A DNA stretch of 64,000 bases from CAUZFZ01 sp963579025 (GCA_963579025.1 CAUZFZ010000006.1:62001-126000), one strand, 5' to 3'. Counted from the stretch's first letter, positions 54,278-63,350 are shown. The notes: generated by a model not told the origin, from the letters alone. Made by a program: numbers and translations.

Positions 54278-54346
54278 CGTAGCCGGACTCGCAGAAGTCC
54301 CGGTGATTCCGGACGCGGCGCCCGTCGCCTGATGGCTCCGGCTACG
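54278..54346. repeat. REP-like inverted repeat between convergent genes (family A, copy 2)
   Basis: Exact 10-base arms cgtagccgga (54278-54287) and tccggctacg (54337-54346) enclose further small complements. The left arm continues ctcgcagaagtc, close to the copies at 13992 and 63018. It fills the gap between the DUF1549/DUF1553 fusion gene and the ApbE-NqrM gene and overlaps the stop codon of the latter. Confidence 0.65.
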
Positions 54347-55652
54347 ATTGGTTGTCCGCCTCATTGGCCGGTGTTACCGGGCCTGTCTTACGTCTGAATC
54401 GTGCCAGTGGGTCACGGCACTCATCCGCCGGATTCTGGCACAGGTCACACGCCGAGCCTTCCGCGCCGGGCATGTTGTTGAGGCCTCCGCAGCTTCCGCG
54501 TAACCGTCGGTTGCTGAAGATGACTCCGACGGCCATTCCAATGATCGCGATGGCAAAGACGCCTCCCACCGCGACGATGGTGCGCAACAGTGATCCATCA
54601 CCCTCGCCATTCGTGTTCGGCGGCAACTCCGTCTGCGGAATCAATGCCGCAAAACTCAGCGTCTGTTTGTCGGTGAGTCTGTCGCCGTCCCGCTGAATCA
54701 GAAGTGCAGCCACGTTCTCTTGATTAGCCAGTGCCATGCCGCGCTCTGGTCCCAGAACATTGATCGCCGTCGCGAGGGCATCGGCTTGCATACAATTGCT
54801 GGCAACAACAGTGACGGACGCAAGCGAATGACTGACGGGCCGCCCCGTTTTCGGGTCGATCGTGTGAGAATACCGCCGACCGTCGACCTCAAAGAAGTTG
54901 CGGTAGTCTCCCGAAGTGGCAATCGACTGATCCTTCAGGGCCAGCGCCCGATGCACGCGCCGGGATAGTTCGTCCGGGGCTTCAACGCCGACTTGCCAGA
55001 GCGATCCGTCGGGCTTCTGACCACGAGCCCGCATTTCGCCACCGATCTCCACCAGATGGTTTGAGCAGCCGGATGCGTCGAGCAGCTTTGAGACTTCATC
55101 GACGGCATAGCCTTTGGCAATTGCAGACAGGTTGATCTGCAGTTTCGGATCGAACTTACGCATTGCCGGAGGATCACGTCTTACCTCAAGCTTCTGCCAG
55201 CCGCAGTGGTTTCTGGCTTCCTCGATATCCGCATCACTCGGAATCTGGCGACTCTGTGATCCCGTATCGAAACTCCACAAACGAATGAGCGGAGCAACCG
55301 TCGGGTCGAATGCGCCACGGCTTAGTTCAGCGACCCGCAACGCCTCCGTAACGACAACGGCAGAGTCGTCCGAGACGGGGAACCATTCGACCGAATCCAG
55401 GCGGTTGAATCGGGAGACTTCGGAGTCGTCCTTCCAGGTGGACATGCTCTGTTCAATTTGATCCAGGCGATCCTGAATCGCCACCTGCAGCGATGAATCG
55501 GGTGTTCGAGTTGTGGCGTCCAGCATGACCCGCCAGGACGTCCCCATCGTCAGGCCATCGATTGCAGCGACGTCGCGTGTTTGAAACGCGTGGCCTGCGC
55601 CTGCAAGGAGCAGGACAGATCCGATCAGTCCGATCAGAATGCGATAGTTCAC
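54342..55652 (-). CDS. ApbE-NqrM fusion: FAD:protein FMN transferase with Na+-NQR maturation domain
   Basis: The 436-residue protein has an N-terminal signal/anchor (to about 22). An ApbE flavin transferase follows at about 30-330: MGTSWRVML, GAFDPTVAPLIRLW, INLSAIAKGYAVDEV, VEIGGEMRARG, SGDYRNFFEVDGRRYSHTIDPKTG and the metal-site ADALATAINVLG. After a linker, a membrane helix at about 360-382 leads into the NqrM pattern (AVGVIFSNRRLRGSCGGLN, then C-D-L-C-x3-A-D-E-C). ApbE attaches FMN to NqrB and NqrC, and NqrM is needed for iron-centre assembly in Na+-NQR, so one protein joins two steps for one enzyme. No nqr structural genes are in the window. Confidence 0.9.
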   Translation of the reverse strand: MNYRILIGLIGSVLLLAGAGHAFQTRDVAAIDGLTMGTSWRVMLDATTRTPDSSLQVAIQDRLDQIEQSMSTWKDDSEVSRFNRLDSVEWFPVSDDSAVVVTEALRVAELSRGAFDPTVAPLIRLWSFDTGSQSRQIPSDADIEEARNHCGWQKLEVRRDPPAMRKFDPKLQINLSAIAKGYAVDEVSKLLDASGCSNHLVEIGGEMRARGQKPDGSLWQVGVEAPDELSRRVHRALALKDQSIATSGDYRNFFEVDGRRYSHTIDPKTGRPVSHSLASVTVVASNCMQADALATAINVLGPERGMALANQENVAALLIQRDGDRLTDKQTLSFAALIPQTELPPNTNGEGDGSLLRTIVAVGGVFAIAIIGMAVGVIFSNRRLRGSCGGLNNMPGAEGSACDLCQNPADECRDPLARFRRKTGPVTPANEADNQS

Positions 55653-55711
55653 AGTGGTGTTCCCGTCGGAAACGGCCTGGTCTCAACCGCGTTGGGAAAA
55701 ACCGGCTAGGG

Positions 55712-56461
55712 CTACTGCTGCATGCGGGACAGAATCCACGTGGCAATGGCGCCCGGGGCCAGACCGAAGAATGCTATCACGAAAAGCCAGGTCGAGCCCG
55801 TTTGTATGTGGGGCTTTTTCAGTGGATGAAACAGGCGGCAGAACGGGCGTGGCGTCACATTACCCAGAAGTGCAATCACGCCCCACCACACGGCGGAGCC
55901 GGCAAAGCAGATGCTGGCAACCAGCATCCAGTATTGCGGGATGCGGCTCGTGCGAAATGGAACATATTCCAATTCGAGGAACGTCCAGGGCTCGTTCAGT
56001 TCAATCAGCACGGGGGCGCAGCCAATCGCGAGCGTCACGATCACGGGGGCGGAGAGGATCACTCCCAGCAAGACCAGATACCCGATCACGGCCACCGGCG
56101 TCACCAGCCACTGAGCCGGTCGAAAGTCCTTCCACGAAGTCACGCGGCCCATAACTCCCCGCGCCAGAACGACTGACACGAGTAAGAGTACATAACCAAA
56201 GATGACTGGTTCGTTGCGGCGGTCGCCGGACAACAGGACACCGTAGACAAGTGCCGTGACTGCCGATGCCGCCAGGAAAAACTCGCCGGCGTGCAGCCAG
56301 TCAAAGAACGTCCATAAAAGCTCATGCAACCAGTGCACCATGCGGACCAGCCACTGCCACAGCCGTGATCCCGCGTCTCGGATCCTTCCGAGAATGCCCG
56401 GCGGCGGAGTGGGTTCGAAAGTGAACCCGCATTCGGGACAGGATTTCGGTTGGTTGGCCAT
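55712..56461 (-). CDS. Membrane protein with N-terminal zinc-ribbon
   Basis: The 249-residue protein begins with CPECGF, a half zinc ribbon (C8, C11) as found in small zinc_ribbon_2-type leaders; only one CxxC is present, so pairing with another copy or partner would be needed to bind zinc. Five or so hydrophobic segments follow, near 60-76, 85-102, 120-145, 183-203 and 225-243. It is not recognised beyond that. It sits 41 bases after the MoxR gene and 59 bases before ApbE-NqrM on the same strand, so it is probably cotranscribed with them. Confidence 0.75.
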   Translation of the reverse strand: MANQPKSCPECGFTFEPTPPPGILGRIRDAGSRLWQWLVRMVHWLHELLWTFFDWLHAGEFFLAASAVTALVYGVLLSGDRRNEPVIFGYVLLLVSVVLARGVMGRVTSWKDFRPAQWLVTPVAVIGYLVLLGVILSAPVIVTLAIGCAPVLIELNEPWTFLELEYVPFRTSRIPQYWMLVASICFAGSAVWWGVIALLGNVTPRPFCRLFHPLKKPHIQTGSTWLFVIAFFGLAPGAIATWILSRMQQ

Positions 56462-56502
56462 GAATCACATCGTCGGCAGCACGTCGGCCCGTGGTGTCAC
56501 CA

Positions 56503-57519
56503 TCACACGGCGGACGGCAGCAGGGCGTCCTCGTTTATGTTCGCGACGCAATCCTGAATCAGGTCGCTGACCGGGATGCCTTCAGCCTGGCCGTCGTAAT
56601 TGAGCAGCGTGCGGTGCTGCAGCACCTCGGGCGCAAAGTGGCGAATGTCTTCGTAGGCGACGTGGGCCCGCCCCTCGCTGAGTGCGCGGACTCGAGACGC
56701 TTTGATCAGGCCCTGAGCGGCCCGCGGACTGGCTCCCCAGCGAACAAACTGCCGGACGCGGTCGGGGGCGTAATCAGTGCCCGGATGAGTCGCCAGAACT
56801 AATCGGACGGCGAAGTCACGGATGGGGTCAGCGACGACGACCTTCTGCAGCGTCTCACGAAGCTGCATGATGCGTTCGCCGTTGAGCACTTTCGGCAATT
56901 CGATTGACGATTTCAGAATCGTGCGATTGACGACTTCGTTCAGCTCCTCGCGTGAGAGGAACGGTACGACAACCTTGAACAGGAAACGGTCGAGCTGCGC
57001 TTCTGGCAGAGGGAACGTCCCCTCCTGCTCGATCGGGTTCTGGGTCGCCAGCACGAAAAACGGCTGATCCAGAACGTGAATCTTGCCGCTCGTCGTGACT
57101 GTGCCCTCCTGCATGGTCTCCAGCAGCGCGGACTGGGTCTTGGGAGTTGCGCGGTTGATTTCATCCGCCAGCAGGAGCTGCGTGAAAATCGGGCCGGCTT
57201 TGAATTCGAGCTGGTAGCGTCCCGAGTCGTCCGTCGACATGACGTTCGTGCCGACGATGTCGGCTGGCATCAGGTCCGGAGTGAACTGAATGCGTCGAAA
57301 GTGGAGGTCAAGCACGTGCGACAGAGATTTGACAAGCTCGGTCTTGCCCAGCCCAGGCACTCCTTCCAGCAGAACATTGCCGCCGCAGAAGAGTGCCGTG
57401 AGGACGGTCTCGACAACCCGGGTCTGCCCAACGATCACTCGCCCGACTTCTTCGCGAACCTGTTCGAACGTCGAACGAAAATCGGCGGCCTCGGCCTGAA
57501 GGTCAATCGTGCTTGTCAT
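56503..57519 (-). CDS. MoxR family AAA+ ATPase
   Basis: The 338-residue protein carries Walker A GVPGLGKT near 52, Walker B LLLADEINRA near 115 and sensor segments (FFVLATQNPIEQEGTFPLPEAQLDRF), all characteristic of MoxR ATPases. The C-terminal lid domain ends with the RVRQFVRWGASPRAAQGLIKASRVRAL motif. MoxR proteins act as chaperones for assembly of protein complexes or metal enzymes, usually with a DUF58/VWA partner gene next to them. No such partner follows here; the neighbours are a zinc-ribbon membrane protein and ApbE-NqrM. Confidence 0.95.
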   Translation of the reverse strand: MTSTIDLQAEAADFRSTFEQVREEVGRVIVGQTRVVETVLTALFCGGNVLLEGVPGLGKTELVKSLSHVLDLHFRRIQFTPDLMPADIVGTNVMSTDDSGRYQLEFKAGPIFTQLLLADEINRATPKTQSALLETMQEGTVTTSGKIHVLDQPFFVLATQNPIEQEGTFPLPEAQLDRFLFKVVVPFLSREELNEVVNRTILKSSIELPKVLNGERIMQLRETLQKVVVADPIRDFAVRLVLATHPGTDYAPDRVRQFVRWGASPRAAQGLIKASRVRALSEGRAHVAYEDIRHFAPEVLQHRTLLNYDGQAEGIPVSDLIQDCVANINEDALLPSAV

Positions 57520-57686
57520 GCTGTCTCGATCTCAACCACAAAATTCAGGACTGCAGCACTCGGTCACTGAATTCTCTCGAATCCAGCGACCGGCAAGTCG
57601 ACTTAGTGCTGCCACTGTTTCGTGGTTATATGAGCCAGCTTTCCGTCTGCACAACTGCCCGACGCTTCAGGCAATGGCGACAGTCA

Positions 57687-58514
57687 TTACTGCCGAATGA
57701 CCGGGTCGGCTCCCTGACTGGGATCCCAGCCGGCGATGGCCGCGTCTGGAGCAAGGACGAAGATTTCGACGCGACGATTCTGGCTTCGGTTTTTTTCGCT
57801 GGTGTTGGGAGCGACTGGCTGATGCATGCTGTATCCGGCGGCACCCATGCGTAATTCCTTGATGCCGTACTTGCCCATCGCCACAACCACCTCGTTGGCT
57901 CGGTTCGTCGACAGGTGCCAGTTCGACGGGTGTTTCGTGACCGTCGACCGTTTCACAATGCGCTTATCGTCCGTGTGTCCAACCACCAGGATATGCAGGC
58001 GCTGCGCGTCTGGGGCATTCATGATTTTGGCGAATTCCTGCAGCAGCGGTTTCGCGGTCGATTTGATCTGAGCACTGCCCGAATCAAACAGCAGGTCCGA
58101 CGAGAACTTGCTCACGCCGGTTTCCGGATCGAAATTGAAGCCGGGGTACTGCTTCTCAAGATCAGCAATCTTCTGATTGGTCGACTGCGACAGGGGATTC
58201 TCCTGGTCCCTGGCGCGGTCGAGCAGACTGATGTATTTCTGCTCCATTTCCGAACGCTCACTCTGCAGATTGCCCAGCCGCTGACTGGCAACCTCAAGCC
58301 GCCCGCGCAGTTCTTCGTTCTGCTGATTGAGCTGGGCGAGTGGCTGCCCCGATGAGGCAAGCTGCTGGCCGAGCGACTGTTTCTCGGCGTGCATCTGTTG
58401 CATTCGGAGCTGGCTTTCTCTCAGCCAGTTCCTGGGAACCATGTGGCAACCAGAGACACTGAGCGCAGTAAAGCCTGCACACAGGACAAGTGACAGACGC
58501 ATTGAAACAGGCAT
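57687..58514 (-). CDS. OmpA-family lipoprotein with coiled-coil (Pal-like)
   Basis: From ATG 58514, chosen for a strong ribosome-binding site and signal peptide, the protein has 275 residues. A lipoprotein signal ends in the box VSGC near residue 22. Residues about 35-125 are predicted coiled coil (QQLASSGQPLAQLNQQNEELRGRL). The OmpA/Pal peptidoglycan-binding domain at about 150-262 has LLFDSGSAQIK, VVGHTDDKRI, LSTNRANEVV and NRSQNRRVEIFV. It should anchor the outer membrane to peptidoglycan. The earlier in-frame codons to 58787 are not part of the gene. It is upstream of the MoxR gene, 167 bases apart. Confidence 0.92.
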   Translation of the reverse strand: MPVSMRLSLVLCAGFTALSVSGCHMVPRNWLRESQLRMQQMHAEKQSLGQQLASSGQPLAQLNQQNEELRGRLEVASQRLGNLQSERSEMEQKYISLLDRARDQENPLSQSTNQKIADLEKQYPGFNFDPETGVSKFSSDLLFDSGSAQIKSTAKPLLQEFAKIMNAPDAQRLHILVVGHTDDKRIVKRSTVTKHPSNWHLSTNRANEVVVAMGKYGIKELRMGAAGYSMHQPVAPNTSEKNRSQNRRVEIFVLAPDAAIAGWDPSQGADPVIRQ

Positions 58515-58895
58515 GAGGGGGGCTCCTTTGTAGACCGTCCGCCCGGAATGGGGCTGGCAAAGACGAAGATCGGTCGACACCACGGCCTGCGGGAAAACGC
58601 CGGGCGCGTCAATGGGTGAAATACAGATTTGAGAGGGTGGGGATGCGTCCGATTCAGTCGCGAGCGGGGGTTGCTCACCGGACAAAGGGGGGAACGAAGA
58701 GTCTGAAGTGTGGATTCGGGGCGAATCCTTACGTGAGGGGAGGCGGTTTATAGACGAGCCCCGCCACAGCTCAAAGACCATTCTCAACGGAAAAAATCGG
58801 TCTGGTCAAACAGGCGACGGAACGAGCTGGAATAAGAATTCGCCATCAATCGGTGGAGTGAATCGCGACGCTCCCCGTCATCTTGCCGTCACCTG
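58515..58895. other. Gene-free region upstream of the OmpA lipoprotein gene
   Basis: This 380-base stretch lies downstream of the sulfatase gene and upstream of the lipoprotein gene on the same strand. It should hold the lipoprotein promoter. I see a ttttttcc run at about 58790 on the minus strand but no convincing terminator stem, and no repeat. Confidence 0.45.
58523..58529 (-). promoter_or_regulatory. Ribosome-binding site deciding the start of the OmpA lipoprotein
   Basis: On the minus strand aaaggag lies eight bases before the ATG at 58514. It is the best match to the Shine-Dalgarno consensus in this part of the window and rules against the longer frame that starts at 58787. Confidence 0.75.
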
Positions 58896-60377
58896 TCATT
58901 GCAGAGCCGATCGCATCATCGTGTGTAACTGCCGCATAGAGTGCTCGAATTCCGCGTCTCCAGCCACGTTGACCGTTTCACGCGAGTCGCGATCGTGGTC
59001 GTACAGCTCGTTAGCGATGATTTCATCTGTGCCGAACCTGCGCCATTCCGTGTAGCGGAATCGGTCGGTACGCATGGAGTGCCCCATGACGTCCGGGTCC
59101 TTGCCGGCGGGCGGATAGGCGGGACGGGGGTGCCACGTGAAGGCCGCCGGTTTCACCCGGGCCGTCGCATCTTCAAGGACGGGCTTCAGACTCTTACCCT
59201 CCAGATGATCGGGCATCGGCAGTCCGCAAAGGTCGACCAGAGTGGGATACACATCGAGCAGTTCGACGAGGGCGTCAGTCCGCTGGCCGGTCGGGTGTTG
59301 CGGGGCGACGATGATCAGAGGCACACGCGCGTCGAGTTCGAAGTTGGATGTCTTGGCCCACAAAGAGTGTTCACCCAGATGAAAGCCGTGATCGGACCAC
59401 AGGACAATGATCGTTCGATCTCGCAGTTTCTGTCGGTCGAGTTCATCCAGCACACGTCCAACCTGAGCGTCGACGTAACTGGTTGCCGCGTAATAACCGT
59501 GCCGCAGTGCCAGCACTTCGTCTGCCGTCGGGCGGCTGTTTGGGCGGGAGCGAAAACCACGCAGAATTTCCCGCGAGTCGTGCAGCGCGATGTCCGGCAC
59601 GCGCCGAGGTGCCGCGGGATTCGCCGGTGGCTTGATCGACGCACGCGAGTAGAGGTCCCAGTACCGCTTCGGTGCATTGAATGGTGCGTGCGGTTTCCAG
59701 AAACCGACGGCGAGAAAAAACGGTTCTTGACGCTTTCCAAGTTGCTGCAGCGCCGCAACGGCGTTCGACGCAATGCGCCCGTCGAAGTACGCCTCGTCGG
59801 GGACGTCACGCATCTCAGTGCGGGGAACGCCCGACTGATCGGGCGGCACGGGGCCTTTGACAACAGCCGTGTCGGCACTGTGTGTCGCGTAGTGCATGAC
59901 CGCCGGAACGCTCCACGAAACGGCGTCACCCTTGAAGTCGTCCTGCCGCCAGTTGTGGAAGATCTTTCCGATGTTCTGCGTGTGATAGCCATTCTGTTTG
60001 AAGTGCTGCGGAAGCGTGACAATGTCCGGTCGGCGTTGGCGGAAATGTGTCGGGAGGTCCCAGATTCCCAGTGTCTCGGGCCGCAGACCGGTCAACAGTG
60101 ACGCGCGCGACGGATTGCAAACCGCCTGCTGGCAATAGGCTCGATTGAACAGAGTTCCCTGTCTGGCAAGCCCATCGATGTGAGGTGACTGGACGATCGT
60201 GTCTCCGTAGCAACCCAGTTCGACACGCAGGTCATCAACGGCAATGAAAAGCACGTTGGGGCGGGAATCGACGTCATCCGCAGCATCGATGGCTTCGGTG
60301 AATCCACACGTGAGGACGCCCACGATTGCCGCGCACATGAGCTTGGTACTGCTAGCTCCGGACGTGAGTGCAGTCAT
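58896..60377 (-). CDS. Sulfatase, iduronate-2-sulfatase-like
   Basis: The 493-residue protein has a signal peptide (to about 33) and starts the mature chain with PNVLFIAVDDLR, whose D48/D49 bind calcium. The formylglycine motif is CNPSR (C87, R91) in QQAVCNPSRASLLTG, so a formylglycine-generating enzyme must activate it. Later residues include FLAVGFWKPHAPFNAP, the GYYAATSYVDAQVGRVLDEL helix and the LWSDHGFHLGEHSLWAKTSNFE site, a pattern closest to iduronate-2-sulfatase-type enzymes of family S1. Planctomycetes carry many such enzymes for sulfated algal glycans. The substrate here is not determinable. It is divergent from the gene at 60701. Confidence 0.94.
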   Translation of the reverse strand: MTALTSGASSTKLMCAAIVGVLTCGFTEAIDAADDVDSRPNVLFIAVDDLRVELGCYGDTIVQSPHIDGLARQGTLFNRAYCQQAVCNPSRASLLTGLRPETLGIWDLPTHFRQRRPDIVTLPQHFKQNGYHTQNIGKIFHNWRQDDFKGDAVSWSVPAVMHYATHSADTAVVKGPVPPDQSGVPRTEMRDVPDEAYFDGRIASNAVAALQQLGKRQEPFFLAVGFWKPHAPFNAPKRYWDLYSRASIKPPANPAAPRRVPDIALHDSREILRGFRSRPNSRPTADEVLALRHGYYAATSYVDAQVGRVLDELDRQKLRDRTIIVLWSDHGFHLGEHSLWAKTSNFELDARVPLIIVAPQHPTGQRTDALVELLDVYPTLVDLCGLPMPDHLEGKSLKPVLEDATARVKPAAFTWHPRPAYPPAGKDPDVMGHSMRTDRFRYTEWRRFGTDEIIANELYDHDRDSRETVNVAGDAEFEHSMRQLHTMMRSALQ

Positions 60378-60700
60378 TGGCTGAATGCTCCAGCGGAATT
60401 CAGAGTTCGCACGGCGTCACGTCGACCGTCGAACCTGTTTTGATGGGCGAGTCGTGAATCCTACGGACTCGTGCGCGCCTGACCAACGTGCCACCCAGTC
60501 CCCGTAATCGATACGACAGGAACATCCGGAAGAATCGGCAATACCGGATGTTTCGGGAGTTCGGGCAGGACGGGCAGAACACGCTAAGGCCGGTTCCAGT
60601 GCACAGCCGATTCATCAGGAGAGCCCCGATGCGCCCTGCATTCGCCGGGACTGAAAACATTGAATTGACTTGTGTAACGAACACACAGGGTTGAATCGTC
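60378..60700. other. Divergent promoter region with an 8-base inverted repeat
   Basis: The region between the sulfatase start and the Pro/Thr-rich secreted protein must carry both promoters. Exact arms acatccgg (60522-60529) and ccggatgt (60544-60551), 14 bases apart, form an operator-like or hairpin element. Nothing else is clearly interpretable. Confidence 0.5.
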
Positions 60701-62392
60701 ATGAAGCGACCTCACATGCGATCGATCGTTTGCGCTGCAGCGGCAAGTGCGTGCATCTGCTGCTGCGGAATCTTTGTACAGGCATCTGGTCCAATCGGAT
60801 TCGTCTCGCGCATCTGGAAAGAACGTCCCGTCGTTCTCAGGACAAAAGAATCGCGTCTGAATCCCATGAACTGGTTCGGTCGGAAGAAGGCCGGCACATC
60901 CGATGAGAGTGTCGCTGCGGATGATCGTCGAACGCTCGAACGCTCCGAACTAGTCAGAGATCCGTTTCTGACCGAGTCAATCGCGGAGAGTCCGATGGTC
61001 GAGGTATTGAAGTCGCCCGAGTCGACGCCGCCCGCTTCAAACATCGTCCGGACGCCAGTCGTGGTGGAACAAAGGACAAGGCTGGCGACAACTGGCCTCG
61101 ACAAAGTCGGTGTTCCGTCCACCGATCGCAAATCGCCGAACACGAACGGACCGGCACAGGTCACTCGCGTCCAGGCCACGCAGCGAGCTCCGCGCCTGCC
61201 GATACTTGGTGGCTTCGGTGCGATCGAGTCGCCCGCAGCGGGACAGACAGGACGTCCTGCGCCAACTGCTGCCGCTCCAACGACTCCACAATCCAGCCGC
61301 CAGCCGCGTCGATCGACACGTAATGTGAAGCCGTCAACCGGTGGCAATCGGTTCGTGGGCGGTTTTGATGCCGAGTTCGCGAAACTCGTTCAGAGTGTCA
61401 TTGCCGAAACCGAAAACGGAACCGTCCAGGCACCGGTTCCGCGTCTGCCCGGCGCTGGCGGGCCCTCAACAACAGCGAACGATGGAAGACCATCACTGGT
61501 GGGCCGTCTCCCGGACAGGCAGACGACAGGCTCCATGACGAAATCGGGCCGTTCCGGCGTACCTTTGCTCCCGTCGCAGTCCATTCAGTCCAACATTGCC
61601 ACGGTCGATTCGACGCCCGAGTCATCCGGCGCCGCCTCTGAATTCAGCATGGAAAGCGAACGTGCGGACTTCGCGCGTTATGCCTCACAATTGACCGGCG
61701 AGTCCGTCAGCGATGTGATTGAGGCATCGCGACAGAAAATTGCCAACACGCCACTGGCTGCTCGTCAGAACATGAGCCGTGAGCAATTGACCGCCGCGCA
61801 GGGGCAGGGGCAGGCGGGAAGTCAGGTCCAGCCAATCGAATCGACAGGGCCGCGTGTCCCTTCCGATCCGCGGCAGAACATACGGCCCGCGGCGACCATG
61901 CAGATCACACCGGGGCGTGCCGGGTCTGGGTTCATTATTGAATCACCTGACTCCAGACCTGTCCGAGCGCGTGTCACATCGAATGGTGCCCCCGCCCGTG
62001 CAGTGCCTGATAACTCAGAATTCGAACGTCTTTCGTATCAAACTGATGAAACGATGCAGGATGGCACATTGGCGGACGCTGCGGCGAACGGCCCATTGCT
62101 GATGTTGCCGAATGAGCATCATCCCAATGGACAGCACTTTCTTGAGCCTGCGGAATCCGATTCCGACGGTGGCAATGCCGCCGCTTTGCCAAAGACTGCC
62201 GACTCTTCGACGGACTGGTGGCCAGGCGAAGCGGACACCGCCGCCGACGAGCCGGGATCAGGAGCGGGATGGGCGGTTGCAGTGATGTGTCTCATATTGA
62301 CCCTCATGGCCGGAGGGTACGCGGCCCGCAGGAAGCTGCAGATCGATTCATTCGACATCACCCGAATCCGTCAGCGCTTCGAAAAGGACTGA
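60701..62392 (+). CDS. Secreted Pro/Thr/Ser-rich protein with C-terminal membrane helix
   Basis: The 563-residue protein has a Cys-rich signal peptide (MRSIVCAAAASACICCCGIF, cleavage near QASG), then about 480 residues of low-complexity, Pro/Thr/Ser/Gln-rich sequence with no recognised domain. A single membrane helix follows near 535-553 (WAVAVMCLILTLMAGGY), with a basic stop-transfer and short cytoplasmic tail. It would be a type I membrane protein with a long disordered outer part. An LPxTG-like sorting motif is not present. No function is proposed. Confidence 0.7.
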   Translation: MKRPHMRSIVCAAAASACICCCGIFVQASGPIGFVSRIWKERPVVLRTKESRLNPMNWFGRKKAGTSDESVAADDRRTLERSELVRDPFLTESIAESPMVEVLKSPESTPPASNIVRTPVVVEQRTRLATTGLDKVGVPSTDRKSPNTNGPAQVTRVQATQRAPRLPILGGFGAIESPAAGQTGRPAPTAAAPTTPQSSRQPRRSTRNVKPSTGGNRFVGGFDAEFAKLVQSVIAETENGTVQAPVPRLPGAGGPSTTANDGRPSLVGRLPDRQTTGSMTKSGRSGVPLLPSQSIQSNIATVDSTPESSGAASEFSMESERADFARYASQLTGESVSDVIEASRQKIANTPLAARQNMSREQLTAAQGQGQAGSQVQPIESTGPRVPSDPRQNIRPAATMQITPGRAGSGFIIESPDSRPVRARVTSNGAPARAVPDNSEFERLSYQTDETMQDGTLADAAANGPLLMLPNEHHPNGQHFLEPAESDSDGGNAAALPKTADSSTDWWPGEADTAADEPGSGAGWAVAVMCLILTLMAGGYAARRKLQIDSFDITRIRQRFEKD

Positions 62393-62595
62393 ATTCCCGT
62401 AGTGACAGCAGAGTGTGACTTATTGTTGGGTCAGCCAGTTCCATCACGCCGAACAATGTTCGAACGGATGGCACCCCGTCAGGTCACATTCGACTGGCAG
62501 GCCGATTTGGAATCGCACGATATCGAGCGTTCTGAATCGACCTTTTCATCTGATGCAATCATCAGAGCCAGGCTGCTTCGCAAAGGGATTCCCAG

Positions 62596-62946
62596 ATGGC
62601 CGTTGATCCGTGGAGTCGTCCGACACTTGACGATCTGAGAGTGGTTCTGGAGAGCATCGGCAAGACCGACGCCGTCCATGACCGGGCAGCCGAGCGACTG
62701 GATTTGTCCGTGCCGGCGGAGATCATCACGCAGCGAGGCAGCAACGTGCCCGCCATGACACGCGAGATCAGTCGGTTTGGTATCGGTCTGCTGCACCGCG
62801 GGTCCGTGCAGCTTGGTGAAGTTACCGTGAAGATGGCCAGCGATACGCGCGAGTACAAATACCTGGTCAAGCTCGAATGGTGCGAGCCGTGCGAGAACGG
62901 CATGTTCATCAGCGGCGGGCAATTCCTCGGCAAGCTGGACGATTAG
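62596..62946 (+). CDS. PilZ-like domain protein (small)
   Basis: The 116-residue frame starts at ATG 62596 with aaaggga eight bases upstream. The N-terminal half is helical; the C-terminal half has the PilZ-like order of a polar R-x3 element (TREISRFGIGLLHRG) followed by beta strands (VTVKMAS, YLVKLEWCEPC, GMFISGGQFL). PilZ domains bind cyclic di-GMP, but the canonical RxxxR and D/N-x-S-x2-G motifs are only partly matched (REISRFGIG), so ligand binding is uncertain. It is cytoplasmic by sequence. The gene lies between a secreted protein gene and the DUF1559 gene. Confidence 0.65.
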   Translation: MAVDPWSRPTLDDLRVVLESIGKTDAVHDRAAERLDLSVPAEIITQRGSNVPAMTREISRFGIGLLHRGSVQLGEVTVKMASDTREYKYLVKLEWCEPCENGMFISGGQFLGKLDD

Positions 62947-63350
62947 AGCGCCGCCAACTCCGTGAATCGGGATTAGCCGCCGTGCCGCCGTGCTTCGTCA
63001 GCCGTGAAGTGTTGGACGTAGCCGAACTCGCCAGCGTCTGTGTTCCCGCGCGTCCGGCCAAAGTCGGGCGACTTCGGCTACCCCTCAAAACTCGCCTGAC
63101 ATGGCACAACCAGTGCCATTGGGCGGTAGCCAATCCTTCCACCGTGGTTAGTTCGGATCGGCCGCTCGCCTGAGCAGCCTGCGGCGGCTGAGCGGAAGAA
63201 TCTTTCAGAAATGGGCTCGTGGTTTTCCCGTCGGGCACGTAGCAGCGACTGCGGTTTTGTCAGCATCGTGAGTACGATCCGTGTTGCGGTCGTGAATCCG
63301 TGCGACATCGCGATGTCAGCCGCATTCAACGCCCCGGCGGGAGGCAGAAG
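62947..63350. other. Gene-free 400-base region before the DUF1559 gene
   Basis: The region contains the inverted repeat at 63018-63081 and no credible gene. The DUF1559 ribosome-binding site (gggaggcag) lies just before 63351. Frames over the rest are short and not protein-like. Confidence 0.55.
63018..63081. repeat. REP-like inverted repeat (family A, copy 3)
   Basis: Arms gtagccgaactcgcc at 63018-63032 and ggcgacttcggctac at 63067-63081 match at 14 of 15 positions. The left arm has the same core as the copies at 13992 and 54278. Here it lies between two genes on the same strand. Confidence 0.7.

Noticed and set aside
58941..60101. 386-residue plus-strand frame
   Set aside because: It is antisense to the sulfatase, whose CNPSR motif and signal peptide fix the coding strand.
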